Assembly (NCBI RefSeq): GCF_001894925.1
Contig: NZ_BCXD01000032.1
Location: 1-42,180 of the forward strand
Origin: Rhodococcus rhodnii NBRC 100604
Lineage (GTDB): Bacteria > Actinomycetota > Actinomycetes > Mycobacteriales > Mycobacteriaceae
Direction: 5' to 3'
DNA length: 42,180 bases
Shown: piece by piece, positions 17,961 to 25,448 of the stretch
How positions within the stretch are numbered: position 1 is the first letter of the stretch
How the letters are laid out: every line of letters begins with the position of its first letter
The notes under the pieces: generated by a model
What the model was told of the DNA's origin: nothing
Seen by the model: only the letters and a program-made list of their open reading frames with translations
Database searches by the model: none
Made by a program: the position numbers and the translations under genes

Positions 17961-18039
17961 TCCGGGCGTATCGCATAATCTGTGGTGCTCCAGCGGTGAG
18001 CGGAATGCGGCCCGGTGTCGACGTGAGAAGAGAGGCCCG

Positions 18040-18756
18040 ATGCGAGACGAGAGCGATGCCGGCCTACGCCTGGCAGACGTGTTCCGTGAGCTGGCCCAGG
18101 TCGTCTACGACGCCGACGACGCCAAGCAGATCTACGAAGCGGTGTGCGAGGTCTCGGTCGCGGTCGTTCCGGGCTGCGACCACGCGAGCATCATGCTGCG
18201 GCGGCGCGAGGGATCGACCGAGCGCGTCCTCACGGTCGCCGCGAGCGACGAGGTCGCGGCACGCGCCGACGAGCTCGAACGCATCACCGGTGAGGGGCCG
18301 TGCCTCGACGCCCTCGACGACGAGGCCGCGCAGATCGAGAGCGATCTGACGTCGCCGACGACGCGCTGGCCCGCGCTCGCGGCCCGGTTGATCGCCGAGA
18401 CGCCGATTCGCGGCGCACTCGGTTTCCGGCTGCTCGTCGACGATCGGAAGGTCGGTGCGCTCAATCTGTTCGGCGACACCGCGGGCGACTTCGAGGGGGA
18501 GAACGCCGACATCGCCGTCCTCGTCGCGGCGTTCGCATCGGTCGCCGTGACGTCCGCGGTCCGGGGCGAGGACGCCTCGACGCTGCGGTCCGGCATCGAC
18601 AGCAACCGCGAGATCGGCAAGGCGATCGGGCTGCTCATGGCGCAACACGGCGTCACCGACGACGAGGCGTTCGCGTTGCTCCAGCGCGCGTCGTCGCGTG
18701 CCCAGGTCCGGATCGCCGAACTCGCGAGCAGGATCGTGCAGGGACACGCGCGGTGA
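18040..18756 (+). CDS. GAF-ANTAR transcription antitermination regulator
   Basis: A 238-residue two-domain protein: GAF sensor (about 20-165; GEGPCLDAL and GALNLFGD are typical) and a C-terminal ANTAR domain (about 180-235; NREIGKAIGLLMAQHGVTDDEAFALLQRASS). ANTAR domains bind paired RNA hairpins and prevent termination. The GAF ligand is unknown. An AGAGAGG ribosome site precedes the ATG. It follows the STAS/RsbW pair by 79 bp and overlaps the next gene by 4 bp. Confidence 0.88.
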   Translation: MRDESDAGLRLADVFRELAQVVYDADDAKQIYEAVCEVSVAVVPGCDHASIMLRRREGSTERVLTVAASDEVAARADELERITGEGPCLDALDDEAAQIESDLTSPTTRWPALAARLIAETPIRGALGFRLLVDDRKVGALNLFGDTAGDFEGENADIAVLVAAFASVAVTSAVRGEDASTLRSGIDSNREIGKAIGLLMAQHGVTDDEAFALLQRASSRAQVRIAELASRIVQGHAR

Positions 18757-19055
18757 CCGATGCGCTCGAGGACGGTCTCGTCGCGCTGTCGATGCTGACG
18801 CAGCGTGGTGCGCGGATCGTGACGATCTCCTCGGGCCTCGCCATCCGCGTGGACTACGAGCTCGACCGGGCCGTCGTCGCCGTCCCGCTGGGCGAGCTCG
18901 GCGACGTGTCGTGCCGCTGGCGCCTGACGTTGCTGTGCGACGCTCACGACGGCGGCCCCGGGAAGGTCCTCGCGGACGTCACCGACGACTGGCTCGTGGA
19001 TGCGTTCGAGAAGGCGTTCGCGGAGGTGTCCGGCTCGCCCGAGTGGCACGTGTGA
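18753..19055 (+). CDS. Unrecognised 100-residue protein coupled to the ANTAR gene
   Basis: The GTG start overlaps the ANTAR stop (GTGA), so translation is coupled. The 100-residue product is acidic, soluble-looking and lacks cysteine motifs beyond two isolated residues (C51 and C57 region, SCRWRLTLLCDAHDGG). A plausible mixed alpha/beta fold, with strands ARIVTISSG, IRVDYE and AVVAVPLGE. No family recognised. It is probably a partner or modulator of the GAF-ANTAR protein, by position only. Confidence 0.6.
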   Translation: MTDALEDGLVALSMLTQRGARIVTISSGLAIRVDYELDRAVVAVPLGELGDVSCRWRLTLLCDAHDGGPGKVLADVTDDWLVDAFEKAFAEVSGSPEWHV

Positions 19056-19083
19056 CAATTCCGCTGCGCCGGTCCCACGGCGT

Positions 19084-19386
19084 TCAGCAGTCCGGCTCGG
19101 AGTCATCGGTGAGCTGCGTTTCGAGTTGCGCGATGCGGTCCTCGAGTTCGAGGACGAGATCGATCCCGGCGAGATTGAGGCCGCGGGCGGCGAGTTCGTC
19201 GATCCTGCCGATGCGGCCGACGTCCGATTCGGTGTAGTGGACGCGGCCGTCGAGCGTGTGAACGGGAGAGATCAGGCCGCGACGCTCGAACAGTCGCAGC
19301 GTCTGCGGGCCGACGCCCGACATCGACACGGCGTCCGAGAAGCCGAACAACCGCGTGCGGGCATGCGAATTCGCGACGGAGGACAC
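19084..19386 (-). CDS. MerR-family regulator, HspR-like
   Basis: A 100-residue HTH protein. SGVGPQTLRLFERRGLISPVHT is the MerR helix-turn-helix and closely resembles the HspR heat-shock repressor (SGMHPQTLRxYDRLGL type). The following RVHYTESDVGRI and RGLNLAGIDLVLELEDRI are also HspR-like. No cysteines for metal sensing. The GTG at 19386 has GAGAGG 4 nt upstream; an in-frame ATG six codons earlier is possible. No dnaK/clpB gene is nearby, and no HAIR-type inverted repeat was seen in its upstream region. Confidence 0.8.
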   Translation of the reverse strand: MSSVANSHARTRLFGFSDAVSMSGVGPQTLRLFERRGLISPVHTLDGRVHYTESDVGRIGRIDELAARGLNLAGIDLVLELEDRIAQLETQLTDDSEPDC

Positions 19387-19514
19387 GTGACCTCTCTCTC
19401 CCATCTGCTAGGGCTGAAACGGGACATTACCACCGGGATTCGGGGCCGAGGGGTGACGACCGGGATCCGGAGGCCGGCGGCGCGACGACCGCCGTCCGGC
19501 ACGCTCGTGGCGAG

Positions 19515-19527
19515 TAGCGTGGCGGCC
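19515..19527 (+). promoter_or_regulatory. Leaderless promoter -10 of the lipase operon
   Basis: TAGCGT (19515-19520), then 7 nt to the GTG at 19528. Confidence 0.6.
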
Positions 19528-20754
19528 GTGATCCGAACCCGTACTCGTGCGTGCGCGCTCGCGGCAGGCCTCGTGTTCCTCGTGGGCTGCGGTTCGAGTG
19601 CCGGCGACGACCCCGGCCCCCCGATCGAGACGACGACGCCGGCTCCGGAGGGCGACGAACGCGGCGAGGTCGTCTCCTCGGAGCCGGTCACCGACATCGA
19701 TCCCGCGGTCGCGGCGACAGGGGCGACCGTCACGCGCGTGACGTACCGGACGACCTCCGGGATCGACGGCAGCGGCGTGGACGTCGTCGCGACGGTGTTC
19801 GCGCCCGCCGGTCCCGCGCCCGAGGGCGGCTTCCCGGTCGTCACCGTCGGCCACGGCACGACGGGTGTCGAGGACGAGTGCGCGCCGTCGCTCTCGCCGA
19901 CGCTCATGGGGACGACGTCGATGGTGACTCCCCTGCTCGAACGCGGCTGGGTCGCGGTGGTGTCCGACTATCAGGGACTCGGCACGCCGGGCCCGCACCC
20001 GTATCTCGATGCGGACTCCGCGGGCTACGACCTCGTCGACGCCGTCCGAGCGGCCCGCGAGGTCGTGCCGGAAACCTCGACGCGGTGGGCGGCGATCGGC
20101 GGCTCGCAGGGCGGTCAGGCTTCGTGGGCGGCGGCCGAGCTCGCCGCCGAGTACGGCGACGGTCTCGACCTCGTCGGCGCCGCGAATCTCTCGCCCGCCG
20201 CCGACCTCTCGCCGATCCTGCGTGACGCGGTCGGCGTCGACGACGGCGGCACGCTGCCGCTGACGTGGCCGCAGACGCTGCTCATGCCGTTCGTGCTCGA
20301 CGGCGTCGCCGCGGTGGATCAGGAGTTCGACGAGAGCCGGTACGTGCGCGGCGTCGTCGCGGAGAATCCCGACGTCACGCGGTCGTGCGTGACGGACCGG
20401 ATCGACGAGAAGCTCCGGCTCGCGTCGCAGATCCGGCCGACCGACATCGGGCCGCAGACCACGCGCGACGCGGAGGAGCTGTACGAGCATCTCGCGGACG
20501 CGGCCCTGCCGCGCCGTGGCGCGGGCGCGCCGATGTTCGTCGCGGTGGGCGGCGCGGACAACGTCATCGACGCGGCCTGGACGCGCGACGCCGTGCTGCG
20601 GGCGTGCGCACTGGGCGACACGATCGAGTACGTGTACTCGCCGGAGCAGGGGCATTCCGATCCGAACGCCACCGCGAGCGCGGTGGAGTGGGTCGGCGCG
20701 CGTTTCGCCGGTGAGCCGCCGCCGAACTCGTGCGGCGCGGACCTGCTGCCGTGA
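19528..20754 (+). CDS. Lipoprotein of the secretory lipase / alpha/beta hydrolase family
   Basis: A 408-residue lipoprotein. The signal peptide ends in the lipobox LVGC, so it is anchored outside the membrane. The hydrolase fold has VTVGHGTTG, the nucleophile motif GGSQGGQ, a likely acid in VAVGGADNVID, and the His in EQGHSDP. This is the actinobacterial secretory lipase (LIP) group, acting on extracellular esters. It is first in an operon with the LytS-like kinase, whose GTG overlaps its stop by 4 bp. The start is fixed by the leaderless promoter. Confidence 0.87.
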   Translation: MIRTRTRACALAAGLVFLVGCGSSAGDDPGPPIETTTPAPEGDERGEVVSSEPVTDIDPAVAATGATVTRVTYRTTSGIDGSGVDVVATVFAPAGPAPEGGFPVVTVGHGTTGVEDECAPSLSPTLMGTTSMVTPLLERGWVAVVSDYQGLGTPGPHPYLDADSAGYDLVDAVRAAREVVPETSTRWAAIGGSQGGQASWAAAELAAEYGDGLDLVGAANLSPAADLSPILRDAVGVDDGGTLPLTWPQTLLMPFVLDGVAAVDQEFDESRYVRGVVAENPDVTRSCVTDRIDEKLRLASQIRPTDIGPQTTRDAEELYEHLADAALPRRGAGAPMFVAVGGADNVIDAAWTRDAVLRACALGDTIEYVYSPEQGHSDPNATASAVEWVGARFAGEPPPNSCGADLLP

Positions 20755-21953
20755 CGACGGTCCTCGCCGTGATCGTCGCGGCGCTGGTGGGTGGCGGTGC
20801 GACGTACGCGTGGCTGCGGTCGCGGCGTGAGCTCGCGACGCCCGCCGAGCGTGCCGTCCACGCGGCGCTGCACTCCGCGTCGCGGGCGATCGCGCCGTTG
20901 CGCGGTGGGCTCACCGAGGCCGCCGCCGCGGAGTCGGCGCCGCATCTGCAGACGCTCACCGGTGCCGCGGCGCTCGCCGTCGTGTCCCCGGACGGCGAGG
21001 TCCTCGCGTGGAGCGGTGGTCACCGCGCGCTGGGTGCCGATGTCGCGCACGCAGCGCAGACGGCGAGCACGGCGGGCCGGCGCACCCTCGTGGCGGCCGG
21101 CGACCTCGACGGCGTGACCGGTCCGCACCCGGTGCGCGCGATCGTGGCGCAGCCTCTCATGGCCGACGACGGCACCGGGCTCGGCGCCCTCGTCGCCGTC
21201 ACCGAATCCGATCCCGGTCCGGGCTCGCTGGGCGCGCTCGCCGAGGTCGCGTACTTCGTGTCCAGCCGCCTCGAACTCGCCGACCTCGACGCCTCGCGTG
21301 CACGGCTCGACCGCGCCGAGGTGCGGGCGCTGCGCGCCCAGATCAGTCCGCACTTCATCTACAACGCGCTCGGCACGGTCGCGTCGTTCGTGCGGACCGA
21401 TCCCGTCCGGGCACGCGAGTTGATCCTCGAGTTCGCCGACTTCACCCGGTACTCGTTCCGTGCGGCGGGCGAGTACACGGTGCTGTCGGAGGAACTGCGC
21501 AACATCGACCGGTATCTCACGCTCGAACGCGCCCGCTTCGGCGACGTGCTGCAGGTGCGGCTGCGGATCGCGCCCGAGGTGCTCGGCGTCGTTCTCCCGT
21601 TCCTCGCTCTGCAGCCGCTCGTCGAGAACGCGGTGCGGCACGGTCTCGCGGGCAAGCCGGACGGCGGCACCGTCACGATCGTCGCGACGGACGAGGGCAC
21701 CGACTGCGTCGTCAGCGTCGAGGACGACGGCGTGGGGATGGACCCGGAGCTGTTGCGGTCGGGTGCCCTCGACGCGGTCGACGAACGCGCCGGTGCGGTG
21801 CGCGAAGCGGCGCACGTCGGTCTCGCGAACGTCGACGATCGGCTGCGTGCGGCGTTCGGCAACGACTACGGGCTCGTGGTCGAGACGGCCCCCGGCGCGG
21901 GCACGAAGGTGAGCATGCGGGTGCCCAAGTTTCGGCAGGGTGTGCGGGCCTGA
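20751..21953 (+). CDS. LytS-type sensor histidine kinase
   Basis: A 400-residue kinase of the His_kinase/LytS class. One N-terminal membrane helix (about 2-22) precedes a GAF-like sensor region (about 30-165). The phospho-acceptor is in RAQISPHFIYNALGTV (H201), followed by the ATPase domain: LQPLVENAVRHGL (N box), VEDDGVGMDP and GLANVDDRLRAAFG. The single helix suggests a cytosolic or membrane-proximal sensor rather than the multi-helix 5TM-LYT type. Coupled to the lipase gene by a GTGA overlap and followed by its LytTR regulator. Confidence 0.9.
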   Translation: MTTVLAVIVAALVGGGATYAWLRSRRELATPAERAVHAALHSASRAIAPLRGGLTEAAAAESAPHLQTLTGAAALAVVSPDGEVLAWSGGHRALGADVAHAAQTASTAGRRTLVAAGDLDGVTGPHPVRAIVAQPLMADDGTGLGALVAVTESDPGPGSLGALAEVAYFVSSRLELADLDASRARLDRAEVRALRAQISPHFIYNALGTVASFVRTDPVRARELILEFADFTRYSFRAAGEYTVLSEELRNIDRYLTLERARFGDVLQVRLRIAPEVLGVVLPFLALQPLVENAVRHGLAGKPDGGTVTIVATDEGTDCVVSVEDDGVGMDPELLRSGALDAVDERAGAVREAAHVGLANVDDRLRAAFGNDYGLVVETAPGAGTKVSMRVPKFRQGVRA

Positions 21954-21987
21954 GGCCGCCGGGCGTGAATCCCGTCACCCGCGGCAC

Positions 21988-22000
21988 CATAATCACGAGT
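21988..22000 (+). promoter_or_regulatory. Leaderless promoter -10 of the LytTR regulator
   Basis: CATAAT (21988-21993), then 7 nt to the GTG at 22001, so the regulator can be made independently of the kinase. Confidence 0.5.
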
Positions 22001-22783
22001 GTGAACGCTCACGAGACACCTGTGACGCTGACCGTCCTCGCCGTCGACGACGAGAAGCCGGCGCTCGACGAGCTCGCGTACCTGCTCTCGGCGCAGGACG
22101 AGGTGGGGCGGATCGAGACGGCGTCCGACGCCACGACGGCGCTGCGGATCCTGCGGTCGGGCGGGATCGACGCCGTCTTCCTCGACATCGACATGCCCGG
22201 TCTCGACGGTCTGGAACTCGCCGGCGTGCTCACCCAGTTCACCGAGCGGCCCGCGATCGTGTTCGTGACGGCTCACGACGACCGCGCCGTCGACGCGTTC
22301 GATCTGGGCGCCGTCGACTATCTGCTCAAGCCGCTGCGCGACGAGCGGCTCGCGGAGTCGGTGCGCCGCGTCGTCGCCCAGCGCCGGGTCGCCGAACCCG
22401 CCGCCGCGGACGAGGAGGGCGAGGTGATCCCCGTCGAGCTGGGGGGCGTCACGACGCTCGTGCATCGCGCGGACGTGCAGTGGGTCGAGGCGGACGGCGA
22501 CTACGCGCGCCTGCACACCGCGAAGGGGTCGCATCTCGTCCGCATCCCGATCTCGGCGCTCGAAGCGCGGTGGGAGGATGCCGGCTTCCTGCGGGTGCAC
22601 CGGTCGTATCTCGTGTCGCTCCCGCTCGTGACGGGGATCCGCGCCGTCGGGACGGGGTCGGTCGTCCGGCTGCGCCCCAACGGTGACGATCCCGCCGTCG
22701 AACTGCCGGTGAGCCGCCGTCACGCGCGGGGTCTCAAGGACCGCCTGGTGCGTGCGCCGCGGCAGCAGTGGACGACGCGGTGA
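22001..22783 (+). CDS. LytTR-family response regulator
   Basis: A 260-residue regulator. The receiver (about 10-125) has AVDDEKPALDEL, phospho-acceptor D62 in AVFLDIDMPGLDG, and the conserved Lys in DYLLKPL. The LytTR DNA-binding domain (about 150-250) has VQWVEADGDYARLHT and RVHRSYLVSL. It is the partner of the adjacent LytS kinase. LytS/LytTR pairs of the BtsSR and YpdAB type control carboxylate transporters, and two SSS symporters lie downstream, which suggests the regulon. Confidence 0.92.
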   Translation: MNAHETPVTLTVLAVDDEKPALDELAYLLSAQDEVGRIETASDATTALRILRSGGIDAVFLDIDMPGLDGLELAGVLTQFTERPAIVFVTAHDDRAVDAFDLGAVDYLLKPLRDERLAESVRRVVAQRRVAEPAAADEEGEVIPVELGGVTTLVHRADVQWVEADGDYARLHTAKGSHLVRIPISALEARWEDAGFLRVHRSYLVSLPLVTGIRAVGTGSVVRLRPNGDDPAVELPVSRRHARGLKDRLVRAPRQQWTTR

Positions 22784-23142
22784 CGGCGCCGCGCCCCCGC
22801 GAGCGCGTCGTCCTCGCCCGACGCCGCGGTGCGCGGACGATGCGGACGCGGACCGACGTGCTCGAGCAGACCGCGGTCGGCGACGCCGTCGTGCGTGCGC
22901 TCGTGCGCACCCAGTTGCGGCTCGCGATCCGGCTGGCCGTCGTCGCGATCGTGCTCTTCGGGTCGGTGCCCGCGGTGTTCGCGCTCGTGCCCGGCGCCGC
23001 CGAGGCGTCGTTGTGGGGCGTGCGGGTCGCGTGGATCGTGCTCGGCGTCCTCGCGTACGTCGCACTGCTCGTCGTGGGCTGGGTGTTCGTCCGACAGGCC
23101 GAACGCAACGAGGACGACTTCACCGAACTCGTGGACCGGTGA
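22780..23142 (+). CDS. Small membrane protein preceding an SSS symporter
   Basis: A 120-residue protein with a basic N-terminus and two membrane helices (about 49-70 and 85-107), ending in FVRQAERNEDDFTELVDR. Its layout and place (overlapping GTGA starts with the regulator before it and the symporter after it) match the DUF485/DUF4212-like small partners encoded with acetate-type symporters. It is likely a symporter subunit; sequence similarity to DUF485 is weak by eye. Confidence 0.75.
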   Translation: MTAPRPRERVVLARRRGARTMRTRTDVLEQTAVGDAVVRALVRTQLRLAIRLAVVAIVLFGSVPAVFALVPGAAEASLWGVRVAWIVLGVLAYVALLVVGWVFVRQAERNEDDFTELVDR

Positions 23143-24887
23143 CGGTGGGCGACACCGGGGTTCCCGCCTTCACCGTCGCCGCTGTCGTCCTCGCGGCGGT
23201 CGCGACGGTGGCGATCGGCGCGTACGGCGTCCGGCTCGCACGCACGACGTCGGACTTCCTCGTCGCGTCGCGCAGCGTCGGACCGCGCTGGAACGCCGCC
23301 GCGATCTCGGGCGAGTACCTGTCGGCGGCATCGTTTCTCGGTGTCGCAGGTCTCGTCGCGAAGTACGGCGCGGACGCGCTCTGGTATCCGATCGGATTCA
23401 CGGCGGGCTACCTCGGTGTCCTGCTGTTCGTGGCCGCTCCGCTGCGCCGCTCGGGCGCCTACACCGTCCCCGACTTCGCCGAGTTCCGGCTCGGGTCACG
23501 GCGACTGCGGACGCTGTCGATGCTCGTCGTCGCGATCGTGTGCGCGCTGTATCTCGTGCCGCAGTTGCAGGGCGCGGGACTCACGCTGCAGATCCTGCTG
23601 GGCTTGCCGTCGTGGCTCGGGTCGGCCGTCGTCGGGGCGATCGTCATCGCCTCGGTCGCGTCGGGCGGCATGCGGTCGATCACGTTCGTGCAGGCGTTCC
23701 AGTACTGGCTCAAGCTGACGGCCGTCGCGCTGCCCGCGATCGCGCTCGCGCTGTGGTTCGTGGGGGACCGGCACGAGCTGGGCGATCCTGCGCCGCCGAC
23801 GGTCCCGGAGGCGACGACCGTCGACGTCACGACCGACGTCGTCGTCCAGGTCTCGGATCCGGTGCGGGTCGCGGCCGGCTCGTCCGTCGACGGCGAGGAT
23901 CGCACCGAGGAGACGGTGCTGACCGAGGGAACGCACACCCTCACGGCGGGAACGGTGCTCGAACTCGACGCCGGTGCCGCGGTGCCCGTCGTGGCCGGTG
24001 CACCTGCCGACAACTCCGACTGGATCACTCCCGGTTGGGGATTCGGTGGCGAGTACCCCACCTACGAGGTGTACTCGCTCATGGTGGCGACGTTCTTCGG
24101 GACGTTGGGGCTACCGCACGTGCTCGTGCGCTTCTACACCAACCCGGACGGGCGAGCGGCGCGCTCGACGTCGTTCGCCGTGATCGGCCTGCTCGCGGGC
24201 TTCTACGTGTTCACGGTCGCGCTCGGGGTGTTCTCGCGGTTGTTCGTCCCGCAGCTTCTCATCACGGGAACGTCCGACGCCGCGGTGCTGCTGCTGCCGT
24301 CGTCGGTGTTCGGCGGACTGTTCGGGCAGCTGCTCGCGGCGCTCGTCGCCGCGGGTGCGATCGCGGCCTTCCTGTCGACGTCGTCGGGCCTCCTCGTGGG
24401 GCTCGCCGGGGTGATCGGCACCGACGTGCTGTCGGGCCGGATCCGCGACTTCCGCATCGCCGCCATCCTCGCGGGCATCGTCCCCGTCGTGTTGTCGGTC
24501 GTCTTCGTCTCGCTCGATCTCTCGCGCACCGTCGGGCTCGTGTTCGCGGTCGCGGCGTCGACGTTGTGCCCGCTGCTCGTGCTCGGCATCTGGTGGCGCG
24601 GTCTCACGGCGGTGGGTGCGGCGGCCGGTCTCGTCGTGGGCGGTGTGGTCTCGGGCGGTGCGGCGACGATCGCCGTCATCGGCGGAACGAGCGGACTCGG
24701 CGGCGGCCTGCTCGCCGCGATCCTCGGTTACCCGGCGGCGGTGAGCGTCCCGCTCGCCTTCGTCACGATGATCGTGGTGAGCAAGCTGACGCGCCGCCGC
24801 CTGCCGCCCGCCGTGGGCGAGCGGTTCGCGCGGATGCACCTTCCCGAACGGATGGGGATGGGCAGCGATCGCGCCCAGGGACTGTGA
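23139..24887 (+). CDS. Sodium:solute symporter (ActP-like) with an extracytoplasmic insert
   Basis: A 582-residue SSS-family transporter. Family marks: SGEYLSAASFLGVAGL, FVAAPLRRSGAYTVPDFAEFR, GGMRSITFVQAFQYWLK, and LGLPHVLVRFYTNPDGRAARST. It probably imports a short monocarboxylate with sodium or protons. Between two membrane helices, roughly residues 207-300, there is a Thr/Asp/Val-rich hydrophilic insert that should face outward; the second symporter in this window lacks anything similar. It is translationally coupled (GTGA) to the small membrane protein and lies in the LytS/LytTR gene set. Confidence 0.88.
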   Translation: MTVGDTGVPAFTVAAVVLAAVATVAIGAYGVRLARTTSDFLVASRSVGPRWNAAAISGEYLSAASFLGVAGLVAKYGADALWYPIGFTAGYLGVLLFVAAPLRRSGAYTVPDFAEFRLGSRRLRTLSMLVVAIVCALYLVPQLQGAGLTLQILLGLPSWLGSAVVGAIVIASVASGGMRSITFVQAFQYWLKLTAVALPAIALALWFVGDRHELGDPAPPTVPEATTVDVTTDVVVQVSDPVRVAAGSSVDGEDRTEETVLTEGTHTLTAGTVLELDAGAAVPVVAGAPADNSDWITPGWGFGGEYPTYEVYSLMVATFFGTLGLPHVLVRFYTNPDGRAARSTSFAVIGLLAGFYVFTVALGVFSRLFVPQLLITGTSDAAVLLLPSSVFGGLFGQLLAALVAAGAIAAFLSTSSGLLVGLAGVIGTDVLSGRIRDFRIAAILAGIVPVVLSVVFVSLDLSRTVGLVFAVAASTLCPLLVLGIWWRGLTAVGAAAGLVVGGVVSGGAATIAVIGGTSGLGGGLLAAILGYPAAVSVPLAFVTMIVVSKLTRRRLPPAVGERFARMHLPERMGMGSDRAQGL

Positions 24888-24916
24888 TCGAGCCCGGGGA
24901 CTGTGATCGAGCCCGG
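24879..24916. repeat. 19-bp tandem repeat spanning the symporter stop codon
   Basis: GGACTGTGATCGAGCCCGG is present twice with no gap (24879-24897, 24898-24916). The first copy contains the stop codon. A degraded third unit (TGACCGCGATCGGGC) follows. Confidence 0.85.
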
Positions 24917-24987
24917 TGACCGCGATCGGGCGCCTGCCGTTCGTCGTGTCGTGGTGACCGCTCGGCGCAGCCTCCGACAGTTCGCCG

Positions 24988-25003
24988 TGTGACTCGGACC
25001 ACA
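24988..25003 (+). promoter_or_regulatory. CRP/GlxR-like box upstream of the second symporter pair
   Basis: TGTGACTCGGACCACA has the left half TGTGA intact and the right half CCACA with one change from TCACA, at the standard 6-nt spacing, 74 bp before the start. A second, wider pair TGTGA-8nt-TCACA lies at 25040-25057. Acetate uptake in corynebacteria is under GlxR, so this fits. Confidence 0.45.
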
Positions 25004-25076
25004 GTGTTGGTGAGTGACGTGCATCTCAATAATGTCGCCTGTGACAAGCACCTCACACGCGATCAAGGAGTTCGTC

Positions 25077-25448
25077 GTGACATCGACCGATCCGGTATCG
25101 CCGCAGCAGCGGCGGGTACCCGACGGGCAGGCCTTCGTCGAGATGCAGGCCAGCCCCGAGTTCCAGGATCTGCGCCGCCGCCTGCGTAGCTTCGTGTTCC
25201 CCATGACGGCGGTCTTCCTGTCCTGGTATCTCCTCTACGTGCTGCTGGCCACCTACGCGGACGGCTTCATGGCGACGAAGGTCTTCGGCAACATCAACGT
25301 CGGGATCATCCTGGGCCTCGGGCAGTTCGTGTCGACGTTCGTCATCACCGCCCTCTACGTGCGGTTCGCGAATCGTGAGCTCGACCCGCGCGCCTCGCTC
25401 ATCCGCACCGAACTCGAGGGTGCACCAGCACAGGAGAACGGCCGATGA
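25077..25448 (+). CDS. DUF485 small membrane subunit of acetate symporter
   Basis: A 123-residue DUF485 protein: a polar N-terminus, then FQDLRRRLRSFVFPMTAVFLSWYLLYVLLATYADGFM and a second helix around LGLGQFVSTFVITALYVRFA. DUF485 proteins (YjcH in E. coli) are encoded with ActP acetate permeases. AAGGAG lies 6 nt before the GTG; an in-frame start 21 codons upstream would run through the promoter region. It overlaps the symporter gene by 4 bp (ATGA). Confidence 0.92.
   Translation: MTSTDPVSPQQRRVPDGQAFVEMQASPEFQDLRRRLRSFVFPMTAVFLSWYLLYVLLATYADGFMATKVFGNINVGIILGLGQFVSTFVITALYVRFANRELDPRASLIRTELEGAPAQENGR

Noticed and set aside
24961-25060. Possible LytTR direct-repeat site upstream of the DUF485 gene
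   Set aside because: ACAGTTCGC and AGTGTTGGT resemble the motif, but the spacing (26 bp between starts) does not fit the expected 21 or so, and both halves have mismatches.
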